Assembly (NCBI GenBank): GCA_949283305.1
Contig: CASDRU010000010.1
Coordinates: 240,162 to 304,161 of the forward strand
DNA length: 64,000 bases
Direction: 5' to 3'
Origin: an uncultured Spirochaetales bacterium
GTDB taxonomy: Bacteria > Spirochaetota > Spirochaetia > Sphaerochaetales > Sphaerochaetaceae
The translations under genes and the position numbers were made by a program. The notes beneath the pieces were generated by a model that was not told the DNA's origin, did not search any database, and saw nothing but the letters and a program-made list of their open reading frames with translations. Position 1 is the stretch's first letter. Each line of letters starts with the position of its first letter. Below, piece by piece: positions 44,328-53,377 of this stretch.

Positions 44328-46021
44328 TGCCTAAGATTGAAGTTAATGAGAACATGTTCTTTTCTCTTCTTGGCAAGAGAATGAGTGATGATGAGCTGGT
44401 GGATATCTTCCCGGTTGCCAAAGCAGAGCTTGATGGCCATGACGGGGATACAATCAAGATTGAGCTCAATGACACGAACAGACCTGACTTATGGTCTGCA
44501 AGCGGGGTTGCAAGAGCGCTTTCTACCTATGAAAGCGGAAAAATAAGGAAGTATTCTTTCTTCAGCACTGCAGAAAAAAGCCTGGACAGTGCAGGGCGAG
44601 AAGTGATTGATGATGAGTCAGCACTCGGAATCAGGGATTATTCAATCGGGTTTGCAGCAGCTACAGAGACTCCGATAAGCGAGGAAGTCCTGCTTTCTCT
44701 CATCCAGAGCCAGGAGAAGATATGTTTCAATTTCGGAAGGAAGAGGAAGACAATCGCACTTGGAATCTACCGCTCTGATCTGATAAAGTACCCTGTGCAC
44801 TATAAGGCAGTGGATCCTGATGATACAAAGTTCATTCCTCTTGGAATGGACAGGATGATGAGCTTGAGAGAAATATGCTCAGAGCATCCGAAGGGAAAGG
44901 AATACGGGCACATCGTGTCATCATTTGACAAATTCCCTTATCTTTATGATGACAATGGGGATACTCTTTCATTCCCTCCTGTAATCAACTCAGCAAGAAT
45001 CGGAGCAGTTGAGGTAGGAGACAGGAATCTCTTTGTAGAGCTTTCCGGTCCGATTCTCGATGATCTAATTCTTGCATCTTCAATCCTTGCCTGCGACATG
45101 AGCGACATGGGCTTTGAGATCCTTCCGGTGAAAGTCAGATTTGCCAGAGATACAAAGTATGGAAAGGAGATTACAGTTCCATATTATTTCCAGAGCACTC
45201 AGAAATGTTCAGTCAAGGCTGTTGAGAAGAAGCTTGGAATGCCTCTGTCTGCCGAGCAGTGCAGAAAAGCACTTGAGAGAATGGGTGTTGAGTGCGATAT
45301 CTGCGCTGATGAGATTACAATCAGATGTCCTGAATACAGAAATGATTTCCTTCATGAGGTCGATGTCATCGAGGACATAATGATTGGTCATGGACTGATG
45401 AATTTCACTCCTGTAATGCCTAAGGATTTCACAGTGGGAAGACTGAGCAAGGCAGAGGAGATATCAAGAAAGGTGAAGGACCTGCTTGTCGGCCTTGGAT
45501 ACCAGGAGATGATTTACAATTATCTCGGGAGCCGCAAGGAATACATTGACAGAATGCATGTAAGTGATGAGAAGGCTGTGTTCATCATGAATCCGATGAG
45601 CGAGAACTACGAAGTGGTGCGCCCTTCCATTCTTCCTTCACTTCTTGAAAGCGAGAGCATGAGTGCGCACGCAGTCTATCCTCATAACATATTTGAGGTC
45701 GGAAAGATCTGTATACGCGACAATGAGGACAACAGCGGAACGGTCACAAAGAACACTCTCGGATTCTCTTCATCAAACAATCTTGTAGGCTACAATGATG
45801 CTTCAAGTGTCGTATCGACTCTTATGTTCTTCCTAGGAAAGGAATACAGGCTTGAAAGCCTTACAGATGATCCGCGCTTTATTGCAGGACGAGGAGCAAA
45901 GATAATCGTGGGAGGAAAGGAAGTAGGATGCTTTGGAGAGATTCATCCGGAGGTTCTCACCTCATGGGGCGTTGAGATGCCTGTTGTGGCATGTGAGATA
46001 TATCTTGATGACATTCTCTGA
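44327..46021 (+). CDS. pheT: Phenylalanine-tRNA ligase beta subunit, archaeal type
   Basis: 564 residues, against about 800 for typical bacterial PheT. It lacks the N-terminal EMAP/OB domain and the C-terminal FDX-ACB domain. It has the B3/B4 editing region (FNFGRKRKTIALGIYR...KFIPLG), the B5 domain (RKALERMGVECDICADEITI, then RCPEYRNDFLHEVDVIED) and the pseudo-catalytic core (VRPSILPSLLESES...HNIFEVGKI). It pairs with the upstream pheS. Confidence 0.96.
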   Translation: MPKIEVNENMFFSLLGKRMSDDELVDIFPVAKAELDGHDGDTIKIELNDTNRPDLWSASGVARALSTYESGKIRKYSFFSTAEKSLDSAGREVIDDESALGIRDYSIGFAAATETPISEEVLLSLIQSQEKICFNFGRKRKTIALGIYRSDLIKYPVHYKAVDPDDTKFIPLGMDRMMSLREICSEHPKGKEYGHIVSSFDKFPYLYDDNGDTLSFPPVINSARIGAVEVGDRNLFVELSGPILDDLILASSILACDMSDMGFEILPVKVRFARDTKYGKEITVPYYFQSTQKCSVKAVEKKLGMPLSAEQCRKALERMGVECDICADEITIRCPEYRNDFLHEVDVIEDIMIGHGLMNFTPVMPKDFTVGRLSKAEEISRKVKDLLVGLGYQEMIYNYLGSRKEYIDRMHVSDEKAVFIMNPMSENYEVVRPSILPSLLESESMSAHAVYPHNIFEVGKICIRDNEDNSGTVTKNTLGFSSSNNLVGYNDASSVVSTLMFFLGKEYRLESLTDDPRFIAGRGAKIIVGGKEVGCFGEIHPEVLTSWGVEMPVVACEIYLDDIL

Positions 46022-46044
46022 TAGATGATTCACGCATTGTAAGG

Positions 46045-46070
46045 CTGCACCTGAAAGGGTGCAGTTTTTT
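46045..46070 (+). terminator. Terminator after pheST
   Basis: CTGCACC (46045-46051) pairs with GGTGCAG (46058-46064), followed by six T. It ends at the stop of the convergent lipoprotein gene. Confidence 0.92.
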
Positions 46071-47008
46071 CAAAGCAGGACTTCTGCATAGACAGCGCGT
46101 GCGTCATTTCCGCTGAGAGCAAGTGTGAAGCTCCTTACAGGGAGTACTGATTTTGAGTAAAGGAAGTCCATGCGCTCATATACGCTGCCGTTTTCCCTTG
46201 TGATTCCGCTGTCAGTTTCAGGAGAGTAATGTGTCTTGAGATATACATCCTCAAAGCCGTTTTCCTCAAAGAAGCTGGAGTTCTCAAAATCATGGGCACT
46301 GCGGTAGCTGTAGCCTGTTATTGCATTCCAGTCAGCTGAGGATGGCTGGGAAGAAGAGAAGGCAACAATCACATCCTCTGCGCTTATGCTGAGAGCGCTG
46401 AGTATTTCAGTATCGCCAGCGAGGGATGAAAAATATTCATCTGCCTCGTTTTCTTCAGGAAGGCCTTTGAAAGTGTTTGCTGCTGCAATCTCAAGATATT
46501 CTTCATCATTTACTTTGAAAACAGCAGAATCCTTGTCCATTGCATACAAATCCGTTCGGTAGATTATGAGAGCATCCTCAAGGAGAACAGAGTCCTTTTC
46601 AATTCTTTTGCTCAGAGCCACAAGATCGCTCCTTTCCCCTGTTGCAACTAGAAAATCATAGCTGTAGGCTCTTATTGAACCGGCTATCCTTTCTATATCC
46701 GGATTCTCAAGAGGAATGAACAGGATTGATATGGCATTGCACCTTGTGTCTATCTTATCCCTTGTCCTGAGAGGTCTGTAGTTGTGCGGGATTTCTATGC
46801 TTCCAACATCTTCAGGGTATTCATATACCGCATTCTCTTCCATCCATAGAATGTGAGCCTGTCTTTCTTCCTCGAGAACAGAAAATCTTGTTTCCTCAAG
46901 ATTCTCATAAAATGGCAGATTGATGTTCTTCTCAGCATCGCTTACTCTCATTACAGAGCAGGAAGAAAGAAGAATTATAGTCAGGAAAAGAGCTGTGATT
47001 TTCCTCAT
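46070..47008 (-). CDS. Lipoprotein with a degenerate endonuclease/phosphatase (EEP)-like fold
   Basis: 312 residues. MRKITALFLTIILLSSCS is a lipoprotein signal with lipobox LSSC. The rest has no clear family, but its layout resembles the endonuclease/exonuclease/phosphatase fold: a strand then ERIAGSIRAYSYDFLVATGE where active enzymes have pDIvxLQE, WNAITGYSYRSAHDF, ERMDFLYSKS where enzymes have RIDYIF, and at the end SGNDARAVYAEVLL where enzymes have SDHxPVxAxL. The catalytic SDH is thus GND (300-302). This is an inference from motif order; it may be a binding protein. Its ATG overlaps the HIT gene stop by 4 bases. Confidence 0.55.
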   Translation of the reverse strand: MRKITALFLTIILLSSCSVMRVSDAEKNINLPFYENLEETRFSVLEEERQAHILWMEENAVYEYPEDVGSIEIPHNYRPLRTRDKIDTRCNAISILFIPLENPDIERIAGSIRAYSYDFLVATGERSDLVALSKRIEKDSVLLEDALIIYRTDLYAMDKDSAVFKVNDEEYLEIAAANTFKGLPEENEADEYFSSLAGDTEILSALSISAEDVIVAFSSSQPSSADWNAITGYSYRSAHDFENSSFFEENGFEDVYLKTHYSPETDSGITRENGSVYERMDFLYSKSVLPVRSFTLALSGNDARAVYAEVLL

Positions 47009-47409
47009 TTTATCTCAAGAAGGCTCCTGTATCTGTCAATTTCTCCCTCCTCATATCTGCAGACAGGAGGAAAGAATGAAAGGCCATCATCACTCTTTCT
47101 TGGAATCACATGGATATGCAGATGCGGAATTTCCTGTCCGCTTGCACTTGAATTGTTTATAATCACATTCGTTCCTTCTGCCATCAGATTTCTCCTCATG
47201 GCACTGTCAATCTTCTTGACGACAGAGAACATATGGGCAATGAGCTCTTCCGGTGCCTCGCTTATGGTCGGATACACTTTCTTTGATATCACGAGAGTGT
47301 GTCCTTTTGCCCTCGGATTGATGTCAAGAATGGCAAGGACAGCATCATCCTCATAGACTTTTTTGCTCGGAATGTCTCCGTTTATAATCATTTCAAATAC
47401 TGTGGGCAT
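47005..47409 (-). CDS. HIT-family nucleotide hydrolase (HinT-like)
   Basis: 134 residues with the histidine triad HLHIH (H96, H98, H100), and LDINPRAKGHTLVI at the N-terminal half. HinT-type enzymes hydrolyse purine nucleoside phosphoramidates. It has AGAGGTG before the ATG. It is the first gene of a two-gene unit with the lipoprotein. Confidence 0.92.
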   Translation of the reverse strand: MPTVFEMIINGDIPSKKVYEDDAVLAILDINPRAKGHTLVISKKVYPTISEAPEELIAHMFSVVKKIDSAMRRNLMAEGTNVIINNSSASGQEIPHLHIHVIPRKSDDGLSFFPPVCRYEEGEIDRYRSLLEIK

Positions 47410-47597
47410 ACACTTTCACCTCTGTTTTACATAAGCATAGCAGAGCGAGTGAATAATTGCAAAGAAATTACTTGCATAAAGACAATAAAATCTATATCAT
47501 GGCTGATGGTGATTTTCTTATCGTTATTTCACATCCAGTAATGAGATAAGGAAAAAACATTAAACCTAGCAGACACTATTTTGAGAGGATTTGATAT
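47410..47597. other. Intergenic region between the HIT gene and fusA
   Basis: 188 bases, AT-rich. It must hold two divergent promoters, but I see no convincing -35/-10 pair for fusA; TTGCAT at 47473 with TATATC 15 bases on is the best. AGAGG at 47584-47588 serves fusA. No small gene is evident. Confidence 0.4.
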
Positions 47598-49712
47598 ATG
47601 ATGAATGACCTTCTGGGCATGAGAAATATCGGAATCAGTGCCCATATTGACTCAGGTAAGACAACACTCAGTGAGCGTATTCTTTACTACTGCAACAAGA
47701 TTCATGCCATCCATGAAGTAAGAGGAAAGGATGGTGTAGGTGCGACAATGGACTCCATGGAGCTCGAAAGAGAGAGGGGAATCACAATTGCATCAGCAGC
47801 AACAAACGTAAACTGGAAAGGCCATGAAATTAACATCATCGATACTCCGGGTCACGTTGACTTCACAATTGAGGTTGAGCGCTCCCTCAGAGTTCTTGAT
47901 GGCGCTATTCTTGTACTCTGCTCAGTCGGAGGCGTACAGTCCCAGTCAATCACTGTTGACCGTCAGATGAAGAGATATCATGTTCCACGCATCGCATTCG
48001 TCAACAAGTGTGACAGAACAGGAGCAAATCCATACAGGGTCAAGGACCAGCTTTGCGAGAAGCTCGGACTCAATGCAGTTTTGATGCAGATCCCAATCGG
48101 GCTTGAGGACAGGCTTCAGGGTGTGGTTGACCTTGTTGAGATGAAGGCTTACTACTTTGACCAGGGACCGAATCAGGATCAGCTGAGAGTCGAGGAGATT
48201 CCTTCTGAGCTTCTTGATGAGGCGCAGGCAAAGAGAGAGGAGATGCTTGATGCTGTTTCCATGTGCTCTGATGAGCTTATGGAGGCTATGCTTGAGGATA
48301 CAGTGACAACTGACATGATCAAGAAGGCTGTCAGAAAGGGTACAATCAATCTTGAGCTCTGCCCAGTTTTCATGGGTTCAGCTTACAAGAACAAGGGTAT
48401 CCAGCCGCTTCTTGATGCTGTTATCGATTACCTTCCTAACCCGACAGAAGTCGAGAACAAGGCTCTTGATCTTGACAACAACGAGAAGGAAGTCATTCTT
48501 GAGTCAGATTCTTCCAAGCCGACAGTAATTCTTGCTTTCAAGCTTGAGGACGGTCAGTTCGGACAGCTTACATATATCCGTGTATACCAGGGAAAGATCA
48601 AGAAGGGTGACACTCTTTACAACACAAGAACAAAGAAGAAGTTCAATGTCGGAAGACTTATCAAGATGCATGCCAGCGAGATGGAAGATATCTCAGAGTG
48701 CGGATGCGGAGAGATTGCAGCCCTTTTTGGTATTGACTGTGCAAGCGGTGATACTTTCTGTGATCCAAGCCTCAACTACTCAATGACAAGCATGTATGTT
48801 CCTAATCCTGTTATATCCCTTGCAATCAAGCCGGTTGACAAGAAGGCAGCGGACAACATGGCGAAGGCTCTCAATAGATTCACTAAGGAAGACCCGACAT
48901 TCCAGACATATGTTGATCCGGAAAGCAACCAGACAATCATCAGGGGAATGGGAGAGCTCCATCTTGATGTTTACATTGAGAGGATGAAGAGAGAGTACAA
49001 GGCAGAGGTAGAGGTCGGCAAGCCTGAGGTAGCATACAGAGAGGCCATCACACAGAGAGCTGACTTTAACTATACTCACAAGAAGCAGACAGGTGGATCT
49101 GGTCAGTATGCACGTGTTGCAGGATACATTGAACCGCTTGAGCAGGCTGAGGGTGATGAGCAGCCGAAGGACTACGAGTTCGTTGATGAGATCAAGGGTG
49201 GCGCTATTCCTACAGAGTACATCCCGTCCTGTGACAAGGGCTTCCAGAGTGCAATGAAGAAAGGCACTCAGGTCGGCTTCCCTGTAATCGGAGTAAGAGT
49301 TGTCATCAATGATGGTGCATGGCACCCTGTTGACTCTTCAGATATGGCATTCCAGACTGCCGCAATCGGAGCATTCCGTGAGGCATTTGAGAAAGCAAAG
49401 CCTGCAATCCTTGAGCCTATAATGAAGGTTGAGGTCGAGGGCCCGAGCGAGTTCCAGGGAAACATCTTCGGATCAATCAACCAGAGAAGAGGCATGATTG
49501 TCTCCAGCACAGAAGACAACAATGCATGTAAGGTAATTGCTGAGGTACCGCTTTCAGAGATGTTCGGTTACTCAACAGTGCTCAGAAGCCTCACTCAGGG
49601 TAAGGCTGAGTTCACTATGGAGGTTGCAAAATACGGCCGCGTTCCGATGAGCGTCTCTGAGGAGCTCAAGAAGGCTTACCAGGAAAAGAAAAAGAATGAG
49701 GCAAAGAAATAA
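47598..49712 (+). CDS. fusA: Translation elongation factor G, spirochaete (spd) type
   Basis: 704 residues. The G1 motif is AHIDSGKTT (15-23), where ordinary bacterial EF-G has AHIDAGKTT. The Ser form, with the [19 protein letters not shown] segment that follows, is typical of the EF-G1 shared by spirochaetes, planctomycetes and delta-proteobacteria and of mitochondrial EF-G1. DTPGH, NKCDR and the domain IV segment [16 protein letters not shown] are intact. It catalyses ribosome translocation. ATGs at 47598 and 47601 are both possible. Confidence 0.95.
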   Translation: MMNDLLGMRNIGISAHIDSGKTTLSERILYYCNKIHAIHEVRGKDGVGATMDSMELERERGITIASAATNVNWKGHEINIIDTPGHVDFTIEVERSLRVLDGAILVLCSVGGVQSQSITVDRQMKRYHVPRIAFVNKCDRTGANPYRVKDQLCEKLGLNAVLMQIPIGLEDRLQGVVDLVEMKAYYFDQGPNQDQLRVEEIPSELLDEAQAKREEMLDAVSMCSDELMEAMLEDTVTTDMIKKAVRKGTINLELCPVFMGSAYKNKGIQPLLDAVIDYLPNPTEVENKALDLDNNEKEVILESDSSKPTVILAFKLEDGQFGQLTYIRVYQGKIKKGDTLYNTRTKKKFNVGRLIKMHASEMEDISECGCGEIAALFGIDCASGDTFCDPSLNYSMTSMYVPNPVISLAIKPVDKKAADNMAKALNRFTKEDPTFQTYVDPESNQTIIRGMGELHLDVYIERMKREYKAEVEVGKPEVAYREAITQRADFNYTHKKQTGGSGQYARVAGYIEPLEQAEGDEQPKDYEFVDEIKGGAIPTEYIPSCDKGFQSAMKKGTQVGFPVIGVRVVINDGAWHPVDSSDMAFQTAAIGAFREAFEKAKPAILEPIMKVEVEGPSEFQGNIFGSINQRRGMIVSSTEDNNACKVIAEVPLSEMFGYSTVLRSLTQGKAEFTMEVAKYGRVPMSVSEELKKAYQEKKKNEAKK

Positions 49713-49735
49713 TAATTTCTTTCCGATACTTTCAG

Positions 49736-49765
49736 GGCAGGAGAAAATCCTGCCTTGTTTTTTTC
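49736..49765 (+). terminator. Terminator after fusA
   Basis: GGCAGGA (49736-49742) pairs with TCCTGCC (49748-49754), followed by TTG and a seven-T run. Confidence 0.92.
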
Positions 49766-49775
49766 TCTTTTTCCC

Positions 49776-49803
49776 TTGTTTTTGAAATTCCGCATGCTAT
49801 AAT
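49776..49803 (+). promoter_or_regulatory. Promoter of the KaiC-like gene
   Basis: TTGTTT (49776-49781), a 16-base spacer, and TATAAT (49798-49803) with TGC as an extended -10. A leader with AGGAGG precedes the ATG. Confidence 0.75.
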
Positions 49804-49832
49804 TAGTAAAAACATCACAGGAGGCAAATAAA

Positions 49833-50540
49833 ATGGACATCAAAGAATTAAACAGTGTCAGCCCGTTACGTGTTTTTGAGGAGTCCATCAATGGAGGACT
49901 CGGAAAAGGCAATCTGGGGGTGATTGTATCACGTCATGGTGTTGGTAAGACTGCATGTCTTGTTCATCTTGCAACAGATAAGCTCTTCAAGGGCGAAAGC
50001 GTAATTCACGTATCTTTCAGCGGAAACGTTGAGCATGTCATAAACTGGTATAAGGAAGTATTCAAGGAGATTGCGGAACTGTCCAGTCTCGATGATGCAA
50101 CTCTTGTCTACAACTCAATTCTCGCAAACCGCGTTGTCATGAATTTCTCTCAGGATCAGGTGCCTGTGAAGAAAGTTCTTCAGAGCCTTGAGAGCCTGAT
50201 TAATCAGGGAAGCTTCAAAGCAGATGCAGTTCTCTTTGACGGTTATAAGCTCACAACAGCTGATGAGGATGATATTTTAGAAATCAAGGAATTTGCAAAG
50301 AAGATGAACCTTGAAGTATGGTTCAGTGTATCTCCGCAGCGCCCTGATGTAGTTTATGATGAATATGGTGTTCCTAATACAATCTTGAAGTATTATGACT
50401 TGATCGATGTCCTTGTAGCTCTGCGCTATGATGAGAAGATAGATAAGGTTGTCATGACTGTTGTGCGCTCTCATCATGAGAACGTTCCAAAGCCGATGAA
50501 GGTCAATCTGGACCCGAGGACAATGCTTATTTCCAAGTAA
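49833..50540 (+). CDS. RecA/KaiC-like P-loop protein of unknown function
   Basis: 235 residues, cytoplasmic. Walker A is SRHGVGKTACLV (33-44), preceded by an N-terminal segment like KaiC-type ATPases (SPLRVFEESINGGLGKGNLGV). A Walker B-like strand is KADAVLFDGYKL (about 141-152) and a further strand is LEVWFSVSPQRP. It lacks a visible partner. The strong promoter, perfect Shine-Dalgarno AGGAGG and terminator show a well-expressed single-gene unit. Its role is unknown. Confidence 0.75.
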   Translation: MDIKELNSVSPLRVFEESINGGLGKGNLGVIVSRHGVGKTACLVHLATDKLFKGESVIHVSFSGNVEHVINWYKEVFKEIAELSSLDDATLVYNSILANRVVMNFSQDQVPVKKVLQSLESLINQGSFKADAVLFDGYKLTTADEDDILEIKEFAKKMNLEVWFSVSPQRPDVVYDEYGVPNTILKYYDLIDVLVALRYDEKIDKVVMTVVRSHHENVPKPMKVNLDPRTMLISK

Positions 50541-50545
50541 TGCTG

Positions 50546-50568
50546 GCCGCCATCTGGCGGCTTTTCTT
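50546..50568 (+). terminator. Terminator after the KaiC-like gene
   Basis: GCCGCC (50546-50551), loop ATCT, GGCGGC (50556-50561), then TTTTCTT. The next possible start codon follows at once at 50569. Confidence 0.8.
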
Positions 50569-50736
50569 ATGAAGCCGGTACTGATTAAAAGCATATGCAC
50601 AGGAGAAGAGCGTCTTGCCGTCCAGATGGAGGATGGCAGGATCAAGGAAGTGTGTGTGGTCAGAAACAGAAAGGAACTCTTAAAAGAGCTTGAGGCACTT
50701 GGCTTTGAGGAAAAAGACCTGAAGATTGAGTTCTAA
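50569..50736 (+). CDS. Possible 55-residue protein of unknown function
   Basis: A short frame beginning MKPVLIKSICTGEERLAVQM, with a plausible strand-strand-helix layout and good charge pattern (NRKELLKELEALGFEEKDLK). It has no Shine-Dalgarno and begins right at the end of a terminator, so expression would need read-through or a start at the internal ATG at 50626. Its end overlaps the convergent HxlR gene by 4 bases, a spacing common among real genes here. Confidence 0.5.
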   Translation: MKPVLIKSICTGEERLAVQMEDGRIKEVCVVRNRKELLKELEALGFEEKDLKIEF

Positions 50737-51080
50737 TCTTCCTTGCTGCTTTCAATCCTCTCTTTTTCTCCCCATTCTGCAATTTTATCAAGAACAGGTG
50801 CAAGCGAGAGCCCTTTTTCAGTTAGCGAGTATTCCACATGAGGAGGAATGCTTGAAAGTACAGTCCTTTCAACAAGGCCGTCTTTTTCCATCTGTTTGAG
50901 TATGTTTGTGAGTGTGGCAGAAGATACATTCTCAACAAAATGCAGAATGTCGTTGTACCTGACGCTTTCAAACTCAAGAAGAGTATAAAGGACAGAGAGC
51001 TTGAAGCGGCTGTCCACAAGATTCAAAAAATATCCGAAACCGGTGGCAGCAAGAACATTTTCCTTTATTTTCCCTCTCAT
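50733..51080 (-). CDS. HxlR-family winged-helix regulator
   Basis: 115 residues. The family pattern is clear: FKLSVLYTLLEFESVRYNDI, VSSATLTNILKQMEKDGLVE, PPHVEYSLTEKGLSLAPVLD, then AEWGEK. HxlR proteins respond to electrophiles, redox state or ligands; no cysteine is present, so thiol sensing is excluded. It is coupled by a 4-base overlap to the upstream AAA ATPase gene, an uncommon partner. Confidence 0.9.
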   Translation of the reverse strand: MRGKIKENVLAATGFGYFLNLVDSRFKLSVLYTLLEFESVRYNDILHFVENVSSATLTNILKQMEKDGLVERTVLSSIPPHVEYSLTEKGLSLAPVLDKIAEWGEKERIESSKED

Positions 51081-52339
51081 ATCCTCTCCTTATACAGATC
51101 CTTTGGTGAGAGTAATTCTACATCAAATGCATTGAAATCAAAACCATTTAATGAGAAGAAAGCTTTTTTATGCGTGCATTTTATTCCCTCTGCTTCTTCA
51201 CTCGTCATCTTCCCGTCATTTGTACGTATGAATGTGAGAGTGTATTCCCCATTTTTGAAGAAAGATGAGTTGAAAATAATACCATCATCGTCGAATATTC
51301 CGCTTTCATCTGCCATGTATGTTCTCTTGAAGTAAGAGTTCAGCGCTCTGCTTATCATTCTGTCAGTGAAAATGCTTAGCTCCCTTTCAACATGAAGCTC
51401 AAAAAACTCTTTTTCTGAAAGCTCGGAAATCTCATCAAGGTATGGATAGATATAAGAGTAGTAGAAAGCAACAGCGCCATCTTTTATGCAGTAATATCTG
51501 CTTTTTCTGTTTCCTATCTTGTTTATCGGATTTATTTTCTCAATCAGTCCTTCACCAAGCAGGACAGAAAGCTGCTTGTCCAGCAGTCCGTTGTTTTCCT
51601 GATAAAGAGAAGGAAGAAGATCCGAGTATGTTTTATACTCTGAGCCGAGCTCTGAAAGGATATCATATGCATAGCTTCTTTTTCCTATGTTCTTTGTAAT
51701 CTCATAAAGCATGTAAGGGTGAACCGGACTTGATTTATTAATGAAAATGTTCCTTATGTTCTTTTTTAAGGATTCTTCCTCGTTAATAAGCATATTTACA
51801 TAAGGTAATGAACCGAAAACGGAATAGAAAATCAATTTATCTTTTGAATTCAATTTGCTGTAAAATGCTTCGCTCTCGCTGTATTCAAATGCAGGAAGGG
51901 CAATGCATTTGTCCAAATGCCTGGAGGAATAAAGATCATTATAGAAATCAAGGCTTGCTGTTGTGAGTATTATCTTTGTGTTCTCACCTCTTTCCTTAAG
52001 CATTCTCTTTATCTCATCTTCCTGCTTTCTGATGTTCTCAATCTCTTCTATGACGAATATCGTTTTCTCCTCTCTTTCATTAAAAAGAGAAAAGAGGGAG
52101 AAAAGAGAGGATGCTTTTTCAACAGAAACAAGCCTGTCTGCCTTTTCTGCAAAAGCAAGAAGATTCTTTTCATATGCGCTTTCTTTTGCTGTAAGGATAA
52201 TGATTTTTTCCTTTCTCTTTTTAAGTGCATTTCTCAAGAGTGTGCTTTTCCCGCTCTTGAAGAATCCGTAGATGAGTATTGCATCATTGTTTTCAATTAT
52301 CTTCTCACATTCCCTGTCAATCTTTCTTGATATATACAT
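51077..52339 (-). CDS. AAA-family ATPase with DUF234-like C-terminal domain
   Basis: 420 residues. The N-terminal ATPase has Walker A YGFFKSGKST (24-33) and Walker B TIFVIEEIENI. A winged-helix region (LPSLYQENNGLLDKQLSVLL) is followed by RYYCIKDGAVAFYYSYIYPY, matching the archaeal-type ATPase/DUF234 family, whose C-terminal domain is PD-(D/E)XK-like. The expected nuclease core is not clear in this copy. Function in this family is unknown; links to mobile elements or toxin-like systems have been suggested. The start has AAGGAA upstream. Confidence 0.8.
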   Translation of the reverse strand: MYISRKIDRECEKIIENNDAILIYGFFKSGKSTLLRNALKKRKEKIIILTAKESAYEKNLLAFAEKADRLVSVEKASSLFSLFSLFNEREEKTIFVIEEIENIRKQEDEIKRMLKERGENTKIILTTASLDFYNDLYSSRHLDKCIALPAFEYSESEAFYSKLNSKDKLIFYSVFGSLPYVNMLINEEESLKKNIRNIFINKSSPVHPYMLYEITKNIGKRSYAYDILSELGSEYKTYSDLLPSLYQENNGLLDKQLSVLLGEGLIEKINPINKIGNRKSRYYCIKDGAVAFYYSYIYPYLDEISELSEKEFFELHVERELSIFTDRMISRALNSYFKRTYMADESGIFDDDGIIFNSSFFKNGEYTLTFIRTNDGKMTSEEAEGIKCTHKKAFFSLNGFDFNAFDVELLSPKDLYKERI

Positions 52340-52392
52340 ATATTCCTTTCCCTGCTAAATATGATATATTCTAGCACGTTTAGAGTGTATTG

Positions 52393-53328
52393 ATGAAAAT
52401 TGTTATAGTTGTTCTTATAGTTCTTCTGATTATTTTTTCTGCTGTGCTTGCATCCTGTGAGTATTTTCTGCGTTTTGCTCTTGGAAGGAACAACAGCTTT
52501 GAAGAAAAAAACGAGCTGGATCAGGATAACATCTTCTCCAGCAGCGAAGCAAAGCAGATTATGAAAGAGGGGAAAAAGTTCCTGGAAACTGAATGCGAGA
52601 GCATCAGCATAAAAAGCTTTGACAACCTTAGGCTCAGCGCTTATTTGAATGAAAGCGGTAAAAGCGACTATTACCTTATAACTCTTCATGGTTTTCATGG
52701 CAGTGCGGATAATAACGCACCTGTTTTTCTGGAAGCTTATGAAAGGGGATTCAATATACTTGTTCCTCATATGAGATCTCATGGAGAAAGTGAAGGCAAA
52801 TGGATAACCATGGGTCGTGATGAGGCTGAGGATGTCCTTGCCTGGATTGAGTATATAAAGGAAAGAAACGAGAATGCGAAGATAATAGTCTATGGGGTAT
52901 CAATGGGCTCTGCCACGACGCTGATCTTATCCGGAAAAGAAAGTGAGAGCACTGTTGCATACATAGCTGACTGCGGCTATTCAAGCCTTTATGAAGAATA
53001 CTTTCATGAGGCAAAAGAGATGTTTGGCCTCCCTTCTTTCTTTGTAAGGATCATCAACTTATGGTCAAGAATAAGAATCGGACTTGATTTTTCTGCTGTA
53101 AATCCTTCAGAAAGCGTGAGGAGCAATACTAAGCCTCTTTTGATAATCCATGGGGATGAGGATGACTTTGTTCCGACCTGGATGTGCTACAAGATTTATG
53201 AGAATGCAGGAGGGGACAAAGAGCTTCTTGTTGTTCCTGAAGCCGGACACGGAGAGAGCATGTTCGTGATGGAGGATTATAATGATTATATTTTCTCCTG
53301 GCTTGAGAAACATGGGATTGAGATTTAG
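52393..53328 (+). CDS. Alpha/beta hydrolase, membrane- or lipid-anchored
   Basis: 311 residues. A hydrophobic N-terminus ends in LASC (19-22), which fits a lipobox, though a simple anchor helix is also possible. Hydrolase motifs are TLHGFHGSADN, PHMRSHGESEG, the nucleophile elbow GVSMGS (S170), the acid in HGDEDDFVP and the histidine in EAGHGESM. This is the YqkD/BAAT-like serine hydrolase group. The ATG at 52393 lacks a Shine-Dalgarno; a TTG precedes it directly. Confidence 0.82.
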   Translation: MKIVIVVLIVLLIIFSAVLASCEYFLRFALGRNNSFEEKNELDQDNIFSSSEAKQIMKEGKKFLETECESISIKSFDNLRLSAYLNESGKSDYYLITLHGFHGSADNNAPVFLEAYERGFNILVPHMRSHGESEGKWITMGRDEAEDVLAWIEYIKERNENAKIIVYGVSMGSATTLILSGKESESTVAYIADCGYSSLYEEYFHEAKEMFGLPSFFVRIINLWSRIRIGLDFSAVNPSESVRSNTKPLLIIHGDEDDFVPTWMCYKIYENAGGDKELLVVPEAGHGESMFVMEDYNDYIFSWLEKHGIEI

Positions 53329-53377
53329 TAATAAGAATTAACTAAATGCTTAAGTGGTTGTAATTTAAAGAAATATT

